A stretch of DNA of 64,000 bases from Plasmodiophora brassicae (lineage: Eukaryota > Endomyxa > Phytomyxea > Plasmodiophorida > Plasmodiophoridae): the NCBI GenBank assembly GCA_039704465.1, contig JASFAU010000005.1, positions 868,001 to 932,000 of the forward strand, in the 5' to 3' direction. Below, one piece after another: positions 52,095 through 63,418 of this stretch. Each line of letters starts with the position of its first letter. Position 1 is the first letter of the stretch. The notes under the pieces are model-generated. The model was not told the DNA's origin, did not search any database, and saw only the letters and a list, made by a program, of their open reading frames with translations. Position numbers and translations under genes: made by a program.

Positions 52095-52673
52095 GAAGAT
52101 GGTGGCCGCGAAGGAGGCGAGCAACAGGAAGCCAAAACTAACGTCTGCAGGGCAAGCCGCGCTCGTCAAGTGGTTCCGACAGTACAAGCTGTACCGGCAA
52201 GGTATGAGCGAATCGGGGCTGAACGACGTCGAGGCAGAGGTGCGGACGATGGTAGATGAGCACCTGCTGGTTTCCCTCATGACGCTGGACGGGGTGGATG
52301 AAGTCTACACGGCCGACAACATCCCGGACGACGTGTTGCTGGAAATGCTCGAACGTCGCATGACAACGACAACACCGAAGAGCGGTGTGAAGTTTGTCGA
52401 CACGTTCAGAGACATGCGGATGAAGAAGAGCATCCCAGAAGCGGCAGCACGGGTGGCAGACTACGGCGCGCAGTTCGCGAGACTTGCGAAAGAGCACGCC
52501 TGCCACCATATGTTCGAAGGTGTACAGGGCCAAAAGCTCAAGGTCAAGTTGCTGCTACGCGGCATATGGCCAGACGAGCTTAGGGAGGCCGCCGCCGAAA
52601 TCACAGAGACCAGCATGAAGGAGCTGAGAACCGACTCTCGCCAGCTGCTCAAACTGGTTGAGGAAGAAGGCGG
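52095..52673 (+). mobile_element. Retrotransposon gag fragment, plus copy
   Basis: Inverted partner of 51450-52050: AALVKWFRQYKLYRQGMSES, VEAEVRTMVDEHLL, FVDTFRDMRMKKSIPEAAAR and LKVKLLLRGIWPDELREAAA. Its beginning is a hybrid: QKMVAAKEAS, which belongs near the end of the domain, is joined directly to NRKPKLTSAG from its start. The copy is cut at 52673 by repeat C. Confidence 0.75.
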
Positions 52674-53142
52674 TGATGCGGTTTGGCAAACATATTACGC
52701 AAAGCTGGTTCTGGGTACCAGCAGGGAGTCATCGGCAACGGGGCGCGGTACCTGAACCGGGGACGCGGCCTCGCTGTTAGTAACGACTGGTTCCTGTACA
52801 CTACCATTCGCCTTATCGAACTGCTCGCTCCCATTGATGTGTCTTCGAGACAGAGACCCGCGTGTTGACTCATGTGAAATGTCGCGTGCATCTCGCACAC
52901 AATGGTTCTCGACAGCCTGTAGCACTTCCGCTCGTGAGGAACGGGACGGCATACGTATACATGCCATGATGCAGACGACGTCGATCCCCGGTTCGGGTGT
53001 GCAATACCATGTACATAGGTATAATCGGCCGCGTCAAGCAACCCGTCACTGGTGGCGGTCAACACGAACCTGTTCAGTGTTCACGAACCCGACGAAGCAG
53101 CCCAGCGGCCTGAGCCCTGAGCCGGTGTACCTGGCGCCAAGT
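52674..53142 (-). pseudogene. Repeat C: partial copy of GIY-YIG exon 1 and upstream flank
   Basis: Matches 48610-49134, including exon 1 (MGASSSIRRM here, frameshifted by one deleted base) and the upstream flank ending at acttggcgccaggtacacc on the minus strand, as in repeat A. The CTG repeat region is deleted. It ends 77 nt before the ATG of the coiled-coil gene, so it may form that gene's promoter. Confidence 0.75.
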
Positions 53143-53218
53143 CCATTTTGGGTGGACCGGCGCCTCTGGCAGCGTGCACAGTGCGGGGGCGCCCCCACGT
53201 CGTGTGCGACTGGCGCCC

Positions 53219-54639
53219 ATGCAGTTGGGAAATTTTGGGCCGCTGACTGAGGCGATGGTCGACGACGGTGCGCCGCTGTCCATCAGTCATGCGGTGCTGG
53301 ACGGGGTCGAACGTGGCGACAGCCATGCCGTCGCGCAGATGCGCACGCTAATCGTTCAGGCGCACGAGCAGATCGCGACGCTCGAGGTTCGTGCCGAGGC
53401 GCGCGCGATCGCATGCGGAGCGCTGATTAGTGGCAGAACCTGAATGCGCGGCTACGCGACAGAGTGAGTAAGCTCGTCGCAAAGGGGACTGAAATCGAGG
53501 TGACGTCCACTCGCCCTGACGCGGCATGAGTGTCTGATCTGAGTGGGGTAGAACAAATTGCTGGAGCTGAAGAGCGCTCCAAGTAAAGATCTCGATGCAC
53601 TACAAGAGCAAATGCAACGACGAAAGGACCAGGTCGCTGCGATATGCTGCAGCGGCGACATGCCCTGAATTTGGTGTCTATGTAGATGGATCATACGCTG
53701 GCCGAGCTCGTTGAGCAGAACAGCAGGCTTCTGCTGGAGAAGAACGTTCTCGAAGGCATAGTCGAAGATAAAAACAGGAGACTAGTTGAGGTGCAAGCTG
53801 CCTATCTAATGATGATGGTCAGCCAGTTCAGTCGATTGATCATCCGCCAATATGACTCATATTGTGCTGACAGGATAAGATCGAAGCTCAGAAAATAGTT
53901 CTAGATCAGTCCCACGCGCGTTCTCAAACCATTAGTGACCAGCTCAAACAATACGAAAGCCAGCTTCGAAATGTCTCTGAAATTCAACTTGCTAACCAGG
54001 GACTGCTTGACCAGTACTCCAAAGACGGTACGACGCCACCGTGCAAGTTCCTGTCACCTCTTGACTGTATGTGCCCAGTCCAATGCGAACGTGAAGAATC
54101 TGCTACTTTGAGAAACGCGAATGATGAGCTTCAATGTAAGGGGGCGTTTGTCGTGGTCAGGAATCACGCCTGAGTTCTGCTCCGCAGTGCAGATTGCCAG
54201 CCAAGCCGGCTACCTTACTCGATCGCAGCAACGTATTTCAGAACTTGAAGCAGTCGTTTTCCGGAGGCAGAAAGAAGATGCTGGCGACGACCAGTTGCTG
54301 AAAGAGCTCAGGGACAGCGGCGCCCAGGTTGACCGCAGCATAGCCGAAGTCGGCGCCCGTGAAAAGAAACATGTCGACGACCTGTGCAGGTTCAGCTCAT
54401 TTGCAGCACAGCTACTGCAAAGGACGACACAAAACGCAGAGTGCCAGACGTTGGTGACGCCCGATCCGGTCCCAGAAGAGTGTCGAAAGCTCGCTATTGA
54501 GGCTCCCGTTCCCGTGCCCGAGGCACCAAGCATCACCGCATGCCCCACAATCTGTCCGACCGTCGAGGTAACGCCACCGGCTGATCCCGTTGCAGACGAA
54601 CTGCCACAGCCGTCAGAAGAAGCCAGATCGGGAAGCTGA
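53219..54639 (+). CDS. Coiled-coil protein, seven exons
   Basis: Exons 53219..53386, 53437..53499, 53552..53632, 53686..53790, 53874..54027, 54079..54135, 54188..54639; introns 50-83 nt; 359 aa. Most of residues 40-275 are heptad-rich (LIVQAHEQIATLE, LNARLRDRVSKLV, LDALQEQMQRRKDQ, LAELVEQNSRLLLEKNVLE, QTISDQLKQYESQLRNVSE, QQRISELEAVVFRRQ). The C-terminal 80 residues are Pro/Val/Glu-rich with several cysteines. No family was recognised; similar layouts occur in centrosomal or tethering proteins. All exon joins are phase-consistent and extend the coiled coil. Confidence 0.65.
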
Positions 54640-55004
54640 GTATTATCATTCTCCTTCAACGGTCCTTTGCCAAATATGAGACCATCGTCTGCCAAATGTA
54701 ATTTCCAAGGCGTGTATCTTCAACAGTTGCCTTCCAGCTTTGGTGTGGTGCACGGTCGTCTCGTGCGGCAGTTGCAACCGGGGGTCGGCACGATTGTGTC
54801 GTTAAGGGGACACCGATAAGCCCCATGTAACCGATGGCACTAACCGTCGGTAAATACGTCAAATGGCGTAGGTTCACTCTAACCATCAGCAGCCATCCCT
54901 AATTCCTAGCCTGTGTCCTTCCCAGGGTTGTTGAATCGCTGAACAGCTCCCGTAACGGCACTTGCTTGGCATGCAGCCAGCGTCGATGGGGCACCAGACG
55001 AGCC
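54640..55004. other. Intergenic region
   Basis: Between the coiled-coil gene and the small candidate gene at 55005. No supported exon, repeat or motif. Confidence 0.4.
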
Positions 55005-55317
55005 ATGGGTCAGGCTCGCGACGACTGGTTAGACCCGTTCATGCATCGTTGGAACATGCCGGACGCTACGACCCGGCGTCCCACCAAGTGAGCGCGCAGG
55101 AAGATAACATGTCACCAGCGACGTCATCGAGGACATCGCCGGAGCTGACTTCACTTCGCTCCGTTGGCCGGATTGAGGCGCGTCCGCCGCGCCGGCACTC
55201 GTGGCTGAACGCGCCGTTTCCGCCCAAATAGCAGCAGGAGCTTCAGAGTGTTCCACCCACGTCGCACAGGCAGGAGAACTCCTGAATCGTCGACTGGAGC
55301 AGAAGAGTGCTGGGTAG
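55005..55317 (+). CDS. Candidate 70-aa three-exon protein
   Basis: Phase-consistent exons 55005..55087, 55119..55162 and 55232..55317 with GT-AG introns of 31 and 69 nt would encode MGQARDDWLDPFMHRWN...GELLNRRLEQKSAG. The last exon has heptad-like character, as in small BLOC/BORC-type subunits, but there is no firm homology. The 31-nt intron is unusually short. Treat as a hypothesis. Confidence 0.3.
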
Positions 55318-56025
55318 ATAACGTCTCTGGGCATTTACGTACAACTATTCAGTGGCTGAGCGGCCATTTTGAATTCTCCGTCGGGCGATGCCACAGAACG
55401 GGCGTCATCTGTTGATGGGCGTGCCAGTTTCAGGGGGTCCATGTCGGAGATACGAACGGCCGTCTGCCTGCGATCCACGTCGCGCAGGTTGACCTCTGTC
55501 GATGAGTTCGAATTCGTGTTCTGCCTGCGCGGTACTACCATGGCCACTCGGCCATGCAACGACGATGCGTTTGCTGTCCCCCTATGATTGTGGCCGGTCG
55601 GATCTCAGACATGGCTCCCCTGGTGCTGCTACACCTCGCTGAATGTGTATGGTTAATGTTGGTTATCAGCAGGAGGTATGACGTCTCTTGTATAGAATGA
55701 AATTGGATCAAGCAAGGCCGTATCCATCGAAAGCAGCAATGTTGATTTGCAGTCGTGCGACGCCTGCCTCGTTGGGAGACTGCGCCCAACGCCACGATTG
55801 ACGTCCAGCGCGCGGGGGAATACCTAGCCAGCCGAATGCGCCGCGACCCGGCTACCGGCATCTGGGGCGGCGGATCGGATCCTGAGCGGGGCGCCACTCG
55901 GGGTCGAGGGTCGGCGTTCGGGCCCCAGTCGTTGGCTGGCTGGCGCTATTTCTGGCGGCCGCCCAGGTCGATTGCAGCTGCGCACTTCTCCACCGCGGTT
56001 CCCGTCGTCGCCAGCGCAGTCGGCG
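55318..56025. other. Intergenic region, possible 68-aa minus-strand frame
   Basis: An ATG-started minus frame (55541..55335, 68 aa, MVVPRRQNTNSNSSTEV...) converges on the small gene at 55005, with no recognisable family. The remainder up to the histidine-kinase gene is unassigned and should contain its promoter. Confidence 0.3.
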
Positions 56026-57997
56026 ATGTCGCCCCGTGATGCCAGCAGCCGACGCGGGCAGTGCTGCGGCAAGCGCACCATCGAGTTCCTGTTCTACCAG
56101 CACATCGGCGCTCTGGTAACGTGCGTCGTTGCTGCCGCTCGCACCTAATCTCATGACGACGATGTCCCCCAGGTCTGCACGACGACGCTCGCCATTGCGG
56201 TCTGGCTGGTGATCCGGCATGCGCACCTGGAGACGTGGGAGACCGCCCACGGGTGGGCGACCTCGTACCGGCAGATGATCATTCTGACGAAAATGTACCC
56301 CAAGATCCATCAGTACGCGCACGATGGGTCGCTGAGCGCCGGCGATCGCCGCCTGCTGCTCGACGATATCCGGTTCGAATCCCGGAATTTCACATCCGAA
56401 CACGACGAAGTCCACGCTCGCGATCGCGAGAGATTCCGCCAGCTTACCAATGCCGACACCGACGCGATACAGGCGTGGATCACCGCCGTCGACGCGTTCA
56501 TCAAGAAGGCGGAGACGCCACGCGTCTGGATGTCGGCTGTGAGGCCGCTGGCGGATGCGGCCATCAGCCCGTCCGTCGTCGACCCGTGCGAACAGGCGCT
56601 GGTGAAGGTCATGAACCTGTACACGGAAGCCATGTACTCGATCGGCGAGATGCGATACGACCTGGCCGGGATGGTGTTCCTCGCCCTGCTGTGCGTCCTG
56701 AGCATCGGGCAGATGTTCCTCGTGCGCGCCGAGTACACGCAGCAGTTAGCGACGATTCAGCTCGCCGAAGAGCTCGCCAGCGTCATCCATGACGTGCGCA
56801 CGCCCCAGCAAGTCATCGTGTCGGCGGTGGCGTTGCTGACGCAGCCGGGCACGGCGGACACCACTAACGCGCACGATATGGTCCAGATCATTGCCGATTC
56901 GTGCACGGCCACGCAGCGCCTGCTGGACACCGCCCTGCTGCGCATTCGCTCGCGAGCCGCACCCGAACCTGTCCCGCTGGCCGCGTTCTTCAAGGACATC
57001 TCCAGCGTCCAGAGCGCCGCCTGTCGCGACAAAGGCATCCTGTGGCGCTGTGATCTGGCGCCTTCCGCATGCGTCTCCGTCTTTGTCGACTCCGATGCTC
57101 TTCTTCAGATCGTGGTACGTCGTTCGCCTGCTGGTTTCGTTCTGTGTCCCGATCGCTAACGTGTCGCGCCGCCAGAGCAACCTGGTCTCGAACGCTATCC
57201 GGTACACGTCGAAAGGGCATGTCTCGCTGCAGGTCTCTGTTGATGCCCCCGAGCAACGCAACGTATCGTGGATGCAGCGGTTGCGGTCGTCGAAGCACCT
57301 GCACACGCTCGTGGTCAGCGTGTCCGACACCGGGTGCGGCATCCCGAAGCACGCCATGCCGCTCGTGTTCCGAAAGTTCCACCAGGTGAAGTCGGGGACC
57401 GGGTTCGGCATCGGCCTGTTCACGGTCGCCCGCCTGACCAGCTCGCTGCGGGGCGGGATCGACCTCTGGAGCGAAGTCGGCAAAGGCACCCGGATCGTCG
57501 TCCGCGTCCCCGTCGTCCTCGTGCCGTCATCGGCGACGTCCGAGGGCGACGACAACGCGCTCATGGCTCCCGAGCCGAGCTCGCCAGACGACTACCCGCC
57601 CAGCCTGACGGCGAGGAGCATAACGGCGCTGAACATCATCCTGCTCGACGACGACCCCGTCACGTTGAAACTATCGAAACGGATCCTGGCCAACGCCGGG
57701 CACTCGGTCCGCACGTTCTCCCATGGGGAGACGCTTCTCGAGCAGTACGACGACGCGGACGTCATCGTCACCGACCTGAACATGTCCGGGTCGATGAGCG
57801 GGTTCCAGGTGGCCGATCGCCTGCGCGCCATCGGGTACCGGGGCGCCCTGATCGCGCACACGGGCGACCGATTCGCCTACAACGCCTGCCTCGAGCACGG
57901 GTTCGACGCCCTGCTACCGAAGCCGTCGAGCGCGTCCACGTACGTCGCCACCATCGAATCCGTCCACCAACACAAGTGCTCCTGCCCATCGTCCTAA
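56026..57997 (+). CDS. Membrane-bound hybrid sensor histidine kinase
   Basis: Three exons (56026..56115, 56173..57114, 57176..57997), introns 57 and 61 nt, 617 aa. TM1 (VCTTTLAIAVWLVI, after the first splice) and TM2 (GMVFLALLCVLSIGQMFLV) bracket a roughly 150-residue helical sensor region. The kinase core has an H-box VIHDVRTPQ with His236, N-box NLVSNAIRYT with Asn350, DTGCGIP, and GTGFGIGL. The receiver domain has LLDDDP, phospho-acceptor Asp544 (VTDLNM) and the lysine of LLPKPS. Hybrid kinases feed phosphorelays; such systems occur in fungi, amoebae, plants and some protists but not animals. The sensor ligand is unknown. Confidence 0.92.
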
Positions 57998-58121
57998 ACG
58001 TCATCCTTATAAACCCTCTAAGTGTATACTGCTACAGGAGGGGCATGAGTCACGTCGGGTTTGCAGCGGAACGTGACGTTAGCCATGCACGAAGCGCCAC
58101 TCCCCAAAATCGGGCAGGGCA

Positions 58122-59501
58122 ATGTCGATGATGCCAACCGGGGACGGCGATGCCGGTCTGTCGAACGATCGCCAGCGACGACCTGCCACCACCTTCGTCA
58201 TCGTGTTCGTCGCCGTCACCGTTGCCTCCTCGCTCCTGATCCGGTTCCTGGCCGACCGGTTCCCAGCCGAACCGTCGCTGTCGCCAGCGCCCCCTCCCAC
58301 CCAGCAACAGATCATCGCCGATGCGAACGCGCTCGCGTTCGACGACGCCGGTCGTTTCAACCTGACCGGCACGGTCGAGTCGTCCGCGGTCTCCTACGTC
58401 GACGCGATCCGCGTCGAGTCGTTCGACGACGTCATCGTCCTGCAGGTCGTGCGCCCCGAGCGGGTCGTCGACGACGGCCGCGACCTGCGCCTCGTGGTCT
58501 CCAGCGCCGGCCGCTTCGTCGAGGCGCGCCCGCGGTCCATGACGACCGGGGCGGCGCTGCTCGTGCTGCGCCCCGCACTGCTGACGTCGCTGTGCGGGTC
58601 GGCGCCGTGCCGCGTGACGGTGACCGTTCACACGGACCGGACTGCGCCGCTGCAGTCCCCCGCCGGGTACGTCCTGTCCGGCGTGCGCGCCCGCCTCATG
58701 AGGGCGGACAGGCCCGTGTCGCAGTTCCTTGCCGGCGACGGCCGGGCCGCCCTGCTGGCCGTCCAGACGCAGCGAGACGGCGCCGACGTCGTTGTCGATG
58801 GGGCCTGTGCGGCGCCGGTCTTCGTGGGCGCCATCGGCGAGACGGACCTGAAACGGGACCGCGGCACGCTGCTGGACATCGTGGATGGTCGGCCCGGGAT
58901 CCAGGCCGACCATTACAGGTTGCGGGTTGGCCATGACCTGTTCGTCATTGCTGTGCGATCGAAGGCGCCATGCGTCGTCAAGGTCGACGTTCGCAGTGGG
59001 GCGATCGCTCGGCGTGACGAGGGAGACCTGCGCCCGACCTGGAGCTGGACGTTCTTCGGCAGGACGTTGATCCTGGCCGTCGTCGTGTTCTGCCTTGTGA
59101 TGCCGACCGTCGTAATGCTGTTCGCGTTCAACAGGCCGGCGCCGGCGTCCCCAGCTGACATCGCCGCCGCTGTCGCCATGGAGGACCATCGTCGCCGAAG
59201 GAACCAGTCAGCGCTGGGGTCGTTCCCGGCGGTTCGCGTGCGGCCTGAAGATCGCCTGCGCCTGGCATTCGGCGAAGAGAACCGCTGCAGCATCTGCCTG
59301 GATGTGTACGCTGTCGGCGACATGGTACGAGACCTGGCCTGTGCACATCGCTTCCACATGGACTGCTGTGACTCTTGGATCATTGACAAGGGGCAGTGCC
59401 CGCTATGCCTGCAGGACGTCGGCAGCGCTGTCGACTACCATCGTCGGCAGGGCAGGCGACAGCAAACGCCGACCCGCACGTGCTCATTGCCGATGTTTTG
59501 A
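58122..59501 (+). CDS. Two-TM RING-H2 finger protein
   Basis: 459 aa, no intron needed. TM1 FVIVFVAVTVASSLLI (about residues 25-41), a roughly 270-residue probably lumenal/extracellular domain with few cysteines, TM2 LILAVVVFCLVMPTVVMLFA (about 310-330), then a cytosolic RING-H2: CSICLDVY, CAHRFHMDCCDSW, CPLC, spacing C-x2-C-x14-C-x-H-x2-H-x2-C-x10-C-x2-C. Predicted membrane E3 ubiquitin ligase, similar in layout to PA-TM-RING proteins although no PA domain is evident. Confidence 0.85.
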   Translation: MSMMPTGDGDAGLSNDRQRRPATTFVIVFVAVTVASSLLIRFLADRFPAEPSLSPAPPPTQQQIIADANALAFDDAGRFNLTGTVESSAVSYVDAIRVESFDDVIVLQVVRPERVVDDGRDLRLVVSSAGRFVEARPRSMTTGAALLVLRPALLTSLCGSAPCRVTVTVHTDRTAPLQSPAGYVLSGVRARLMRADRPVSQFLAGDGRAALLAVQTQRDGADVVVDGACAAPVFVGAIGETDLKRDRGTLLDIVDGRPGIQADHYRLRVGHDLFVIAVRSKAPCVVKVDVRSGAIARRDEGDLRPTWSWTFFGRTLILAVVVFCLVMPTVVMLFAFNRPAPASPADIAAAVAMEDHRRRRNQSALGSFPAVRVRPEDRLRLAFGEENRCSICLDVYAVGDMVRDLACAHRFHMDCCDSWIIDKGQCPLCLQDVGSAVDYHRRQGRRQQTPTRTCSLPMF

Positions 59502-59654
59502 TACACATTCATTTCCGCCCGACAATATCTGAGGGGTCTTGGTGCACGCGGCGCCGACCGATCGAATCTTCAACGTCGGGCCGTCGTATGGCGCGTTACC
59601 GGACGTGTGCCCGTCATTCGTCGAATCTAACCGTCGGTGACGACAGCGACGACG

Positions 59655-60273
59655 ATGAGCGGGGCGGCGCCCAAGAAGCAGAACAGCGCATGCCACTTCT
59701 GCGATCACGCTGCGCGCCGCTCGGGGCGGCACAAGGTGGCCGAGCAGGTGGCGTGCTCGTTGGAGAACTGTCGGAAGGTCCGGGACTGCACACCGCCCGC
59801 GCACTATATGACAGGTGCGCTAATACTGTCCGCGTCGTTGCTGCCCAGGTGTTCTGCTCCAGACGGGCCTGCATGGCGAAACTGCGAGGGCCCGGCGCGC
59901 CGCAGACGATCGAGGAGTTCCGCCTTTGGAAGAGCGTGATCGAATCCGGCCAGGTGTTCTTTGTCTGCCCGCACTGCATCGACCAGGGCGAATGCCAAGG
60001 GCCGCAGTGCAAGAAACGCATCAAATCCAAGACGGGTGATGCGCACTCTGGTATGGCCAGAACGTCCGATGGCGGGTTGGCGTTGTCGTTGATCCATCGG
60101 TAGTCGATTCCTTCGATCGGAAACGAAGCTACCTGTCTGTGGCGCCTTTCGCGGGCGCTCATGACTTGTCGGAGATGCCGCTGCAAGCGTTGGCCGTGGT
60201 TCCCGCGCACGTTGACGTTAGGGTGAATGACAGGTTCGAAGCGTACGAATTGAGTCTATGGACGGGGTCGTGA
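59655..60273 (+). CDS. Cys-rich zinc-finger protein (zf-4CXXC_R1-like)
   Basis: Three exons (59655..59777, 59849..60035, 60104..60273), introns 71 and 68 nt, 159 aa. CHFCDHAARRSG, then VACSLENCRKVFCSRRAC (joined by splicing) and FFVCPHCIDQGECQGPQCKK form four CxxC-type pairs ending in the W/F-x-CPxC-x-G-xC-x-xC pattern of the zf-4CXXC_R1 family (CDCA7-like DNA-binding proteins). The third exon (SFDRKRSYLSVAPFAGAHDL) is accepted only on phase and GT-AG signals. Likely nuclear. Confidence 0.55.
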
Positions 60274-60498
60274 TTGCCAACGCAGGTGTGAGCCCACTAT
60301 CGTCAACGTGATGGGGTTGGCGCCATACGATCACCATAGCAAACGTAGAAAATCGGGCGACTTCGAGGTCATTGCGCCGATTCCGATTCGCCCAACGCCT
60401 CTGCACGGCCAGTTCGGCAACCTGAAGATTGCCTGACACCAACAAAGTCGCATCCTCGGCAATAAACACACACCATCCGCATACAACATAGCTGGCCT

Positions 60499-63418
60499 TT
60501 ATTCGAACCATCGCTTTGAGATAGACCGCTCCCTCTCGTTGCCGAAGAACTTGGCCTTGTAGTCGCGTACCATGGCGTCGAACTTCGATTCATCATCAGT
60601 GGAGCGTGCCCGTTTCGCGCCCTGCTTGACCGATGAATTCCTCTTGGGTTTCTTCGCCGGGCGCGCCTCCTCCCTGTCCTCTTCACTGGCTAGTTCGTGA
60701 CGCGTCACCATCTGTCGTTGAGGTTTAGGCGTTGACTCGGCCAGTGCCAGCTGAGTCGCCGGCTGCTGCTTCTGCGGTCTGGCCTTTGCCGGCTTGCGGG
60801 TGCGCTTCTGAGACTCTTGTACGGGTACATCTGCCGCTAGTTCGTTCTCGAGCTTCTTTGTCATGCCTTTCATCCTGTTCTTCTCCAGACGCCGCCGCCT
60901 CAACGCTAGCTTGCGAACGTCGTCAACGGCGAACATGACGATCGGTCGGTGGCCTTTCTTGCCGAACGCCATCGGGTTGTTGTTCAGGGCGCGCAGCGCG
61001 GCCAGAGCGTGGTCGTGCTCGGTGAACTCGACGAACCCGTAATGCTTCGACCGGGGTTTGCCATCGGCGTCCAATCGGGTCTTGTCGCGGACGATAATGC
61101 ACTGCTTGATGATGGGCTTGGAATCTGGACAATGCTGGCGAGCACCTTTCAGAAAGGCGGACCTAGACAAATGCATGTCAGCGACATAGCACCAATGAGG
61201 GCCACGACAAACGATACTTGAGGTCAGATTCTGTCAGACCATCAGCCAGGTTATGGATGGTCAAACGGAACTTCGACATGATGAAGTTCGGGTTCGCGAT
61301 CTTCTTGCTCGCCTCCTTGTACAGTTTCGACCGCATGGTCAAGTCTTGCTTGGACAGCCCTTGGTTGACCAAACATCAGCCGTGCAACGCGAAGCATACC
61401 GCAAAGACCAACCTTCGGCCGCCGGCGACGATTCGTTGATGTGCCCCTCGCGAAGCAGGTACGCGCACTTGCGGTCGTCTTTCTTCACCTTGGAGCCAGA
61501 CTCCTGGAGCCTGGCAGCCTGGGACCGATCGACAGCGATGACGACATCGAGGGGACGGCCACCCAGCTGTAAGCCGTTTTCCGTCATTGTTCGACGAGGC
61601 CGCTTGCGACCGTTCCGCGACGACCGTTCGTCGACATTGCGACCTTTCGATGCATACTCGACGGCAGCATTCGCCGACTCAGCCGACCCAAACTGGACAA
61701 AAGCAGTGCCCTTCGGCCGCTCCAGTTCCTGAGAGCGCGAACGACCGTCAGGAATCAAGAATCGCAAACGGGACCGTAACGGACTGCCTAACCTTGTCAG
61801 TTACAAGCATAGCATACTTGACGGTTCCGAAGCGAGAGAAGAGGTCGGACACCTGACCCTCGGTGACATCGAACGGCAGGTTGCGCACGAACACTGTCCG
61901 ACCTTCTTGAACGTCACGAGACACTTTCGGCGCCAGCATCCTGTCCACGTCATTACGATCCTCCTCATCAGTTACGTCTACCTCTTCGTCGTCATCATCG
62001 TCCATATGCTCTTCATCGTCCTCAGCATCGTCATCATCGTCCATATCAGATTCGCTTTCGACGTGCTCCGGGTCATCTAGATCAGAGTCATTAGCGGCGT
62101 CGTCTTCGCTGTCGTCGGATCCCTCTTCTCCCTTTGTGCCATCTGCACCATCAGCGGCGGCCTCGTAATTCTGGCCGTCATCAGACACATCGCCATCGGC
62201 AGCCTCATCTTCGTCAGCACCGCTTTGTTCTACGGCCCGCTGCTCGTAATGTGCTTTCGACAGCGCCCAATCGACGGCAATGTTCCGACCGCCTGACGGT
62301 CAATGTTAGAACATTTCGGAAACGATCCAGAAACCCATGTTCATACCGATCTTCAAGCTTGCACCATTGGAGACCGCCTTCGTGGCATCGTCGATGTGCT
62401 CGAATTGGACGAAGGCGAACCCTTTGTTGTTCTTAGTCGTCGACCCTGACTCGTCAGCCTTCATCGGCAACGTAACCTCAGAAATCTGGTACACTGCAAT
62501 CAGCAGTTGTGGCACAATACGCGTTCAAGCGACATCTCACCGGTCCAAACTGTTTCAGAACGGTGCGAACTCGTTTCGTTGTGCAATTAAACGGGAGGTT
62601 ACGAACAATCACGCGAGCGCATTTCTGCACCGGGAACCCTGCTCGAATGACAGCGCCGTCGAGCACTTTCTTGTCCATCTTGCGAACCGCCTTCAGCGCT
62701 ATGTCACCAGAAGAGAACGTGATCCGTGCCGTCTGATATTGGGCGGATGATTCCGGGGACGGGAACTGGACCGACGCCACCGAGCCAAACTTTCTCATCC
62801 GCTTCAGGCTGAGTTGAAACACATTGTCAGTGGCATGCAGTAAACATACCGAAGCGCCTTACAGGGATTTCTCGGTTGTAGACTCAGGAAGACCTTCCAG
62901 AACGATGACGGAACGGTCTACAGCAGATGGCGCCTTTCCAGAGAAGCGCCGGCGCGGAGCTGGGGCACGCTTCGCGGCTGTGGACCCTTCTTCCTTATCG
63001 TCCTGTGTTCCAGGACGCTTGGCGAGCTCAACTTTGATTTTGCGGCCTGACATCTCGGAAAGATGGAGCTGTGCCACGGCTGCTTCGGCATCAGCCGGAT
63101 CGGAGAAGACAACGAACCCGAACCTGAACACGACATACGATGTTGGAATTGAATTCACGACCGCTTATGCACAGAAACCAACCCCTTGGATCCTTGGGCG
63201 CCCTTGCCCGTGACGATAAACGCGCGTTTCACAGGGCCGACCTCCTCAAATTTCGCCTCGAACTGCTGATCCGTCATGTCGAACGGCAGATTACGCACAA
63301 ACACCGTGCTCTTCGACGCATCAATACCGCTGCTCGCCGCCGCCGCCACTGGCCCGTTGCCATTGCAGGTCGTACCGACCTTATCCACAACAAAGGGGCA
63401 GTCGTCCAGGTCAGCCAT
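60499..63418 (-). CDS. RBM28: Nucleolar multi-RRM protein RBM28 / Nop4
   Basis: Eight exons (63418..63183, 63123..62863, 62808..62541, 62476..62347, 62292..61793, 61728..61413, 61359..61218, 61162..60499), introns 53-64 nt, 838 aa. Five RRMs: TVFVRNLPFDMT with KGFGFVVF; VIVLEGLPESTT; VIVRNLPFNCT with KGFAFVQF; after a long Asp/Glu tract TVFVRNLPFDVT with KGTAFVQF; and FRLTIHNLADGLT with KHYGFVEF. The C-terminus is Lys/Arg-rich. Nop4/RBM28 acts in 60S pre-rRNA processing in the nucleolus. Each RNP1 motif is completed at a splice junction. Two CGG-N3-CCG palindromes lie upstream. Confidence 0.92.

Noticed and set aside
56366..56382. tRNA B-box-like ggttcgaatcc
   Set aside because: It lies inside the histidine-kinase coding region (DDIRFESRNF). 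No A-box or cloverleaf is found at the right distance.
58050..59189. A 379-codon minus-strand open frame
   Set aside because: It lies antisense to the RING protein, which has clear TM and RING motifs; the minus frame is Arg/Asp/His-rich low-information sequence.
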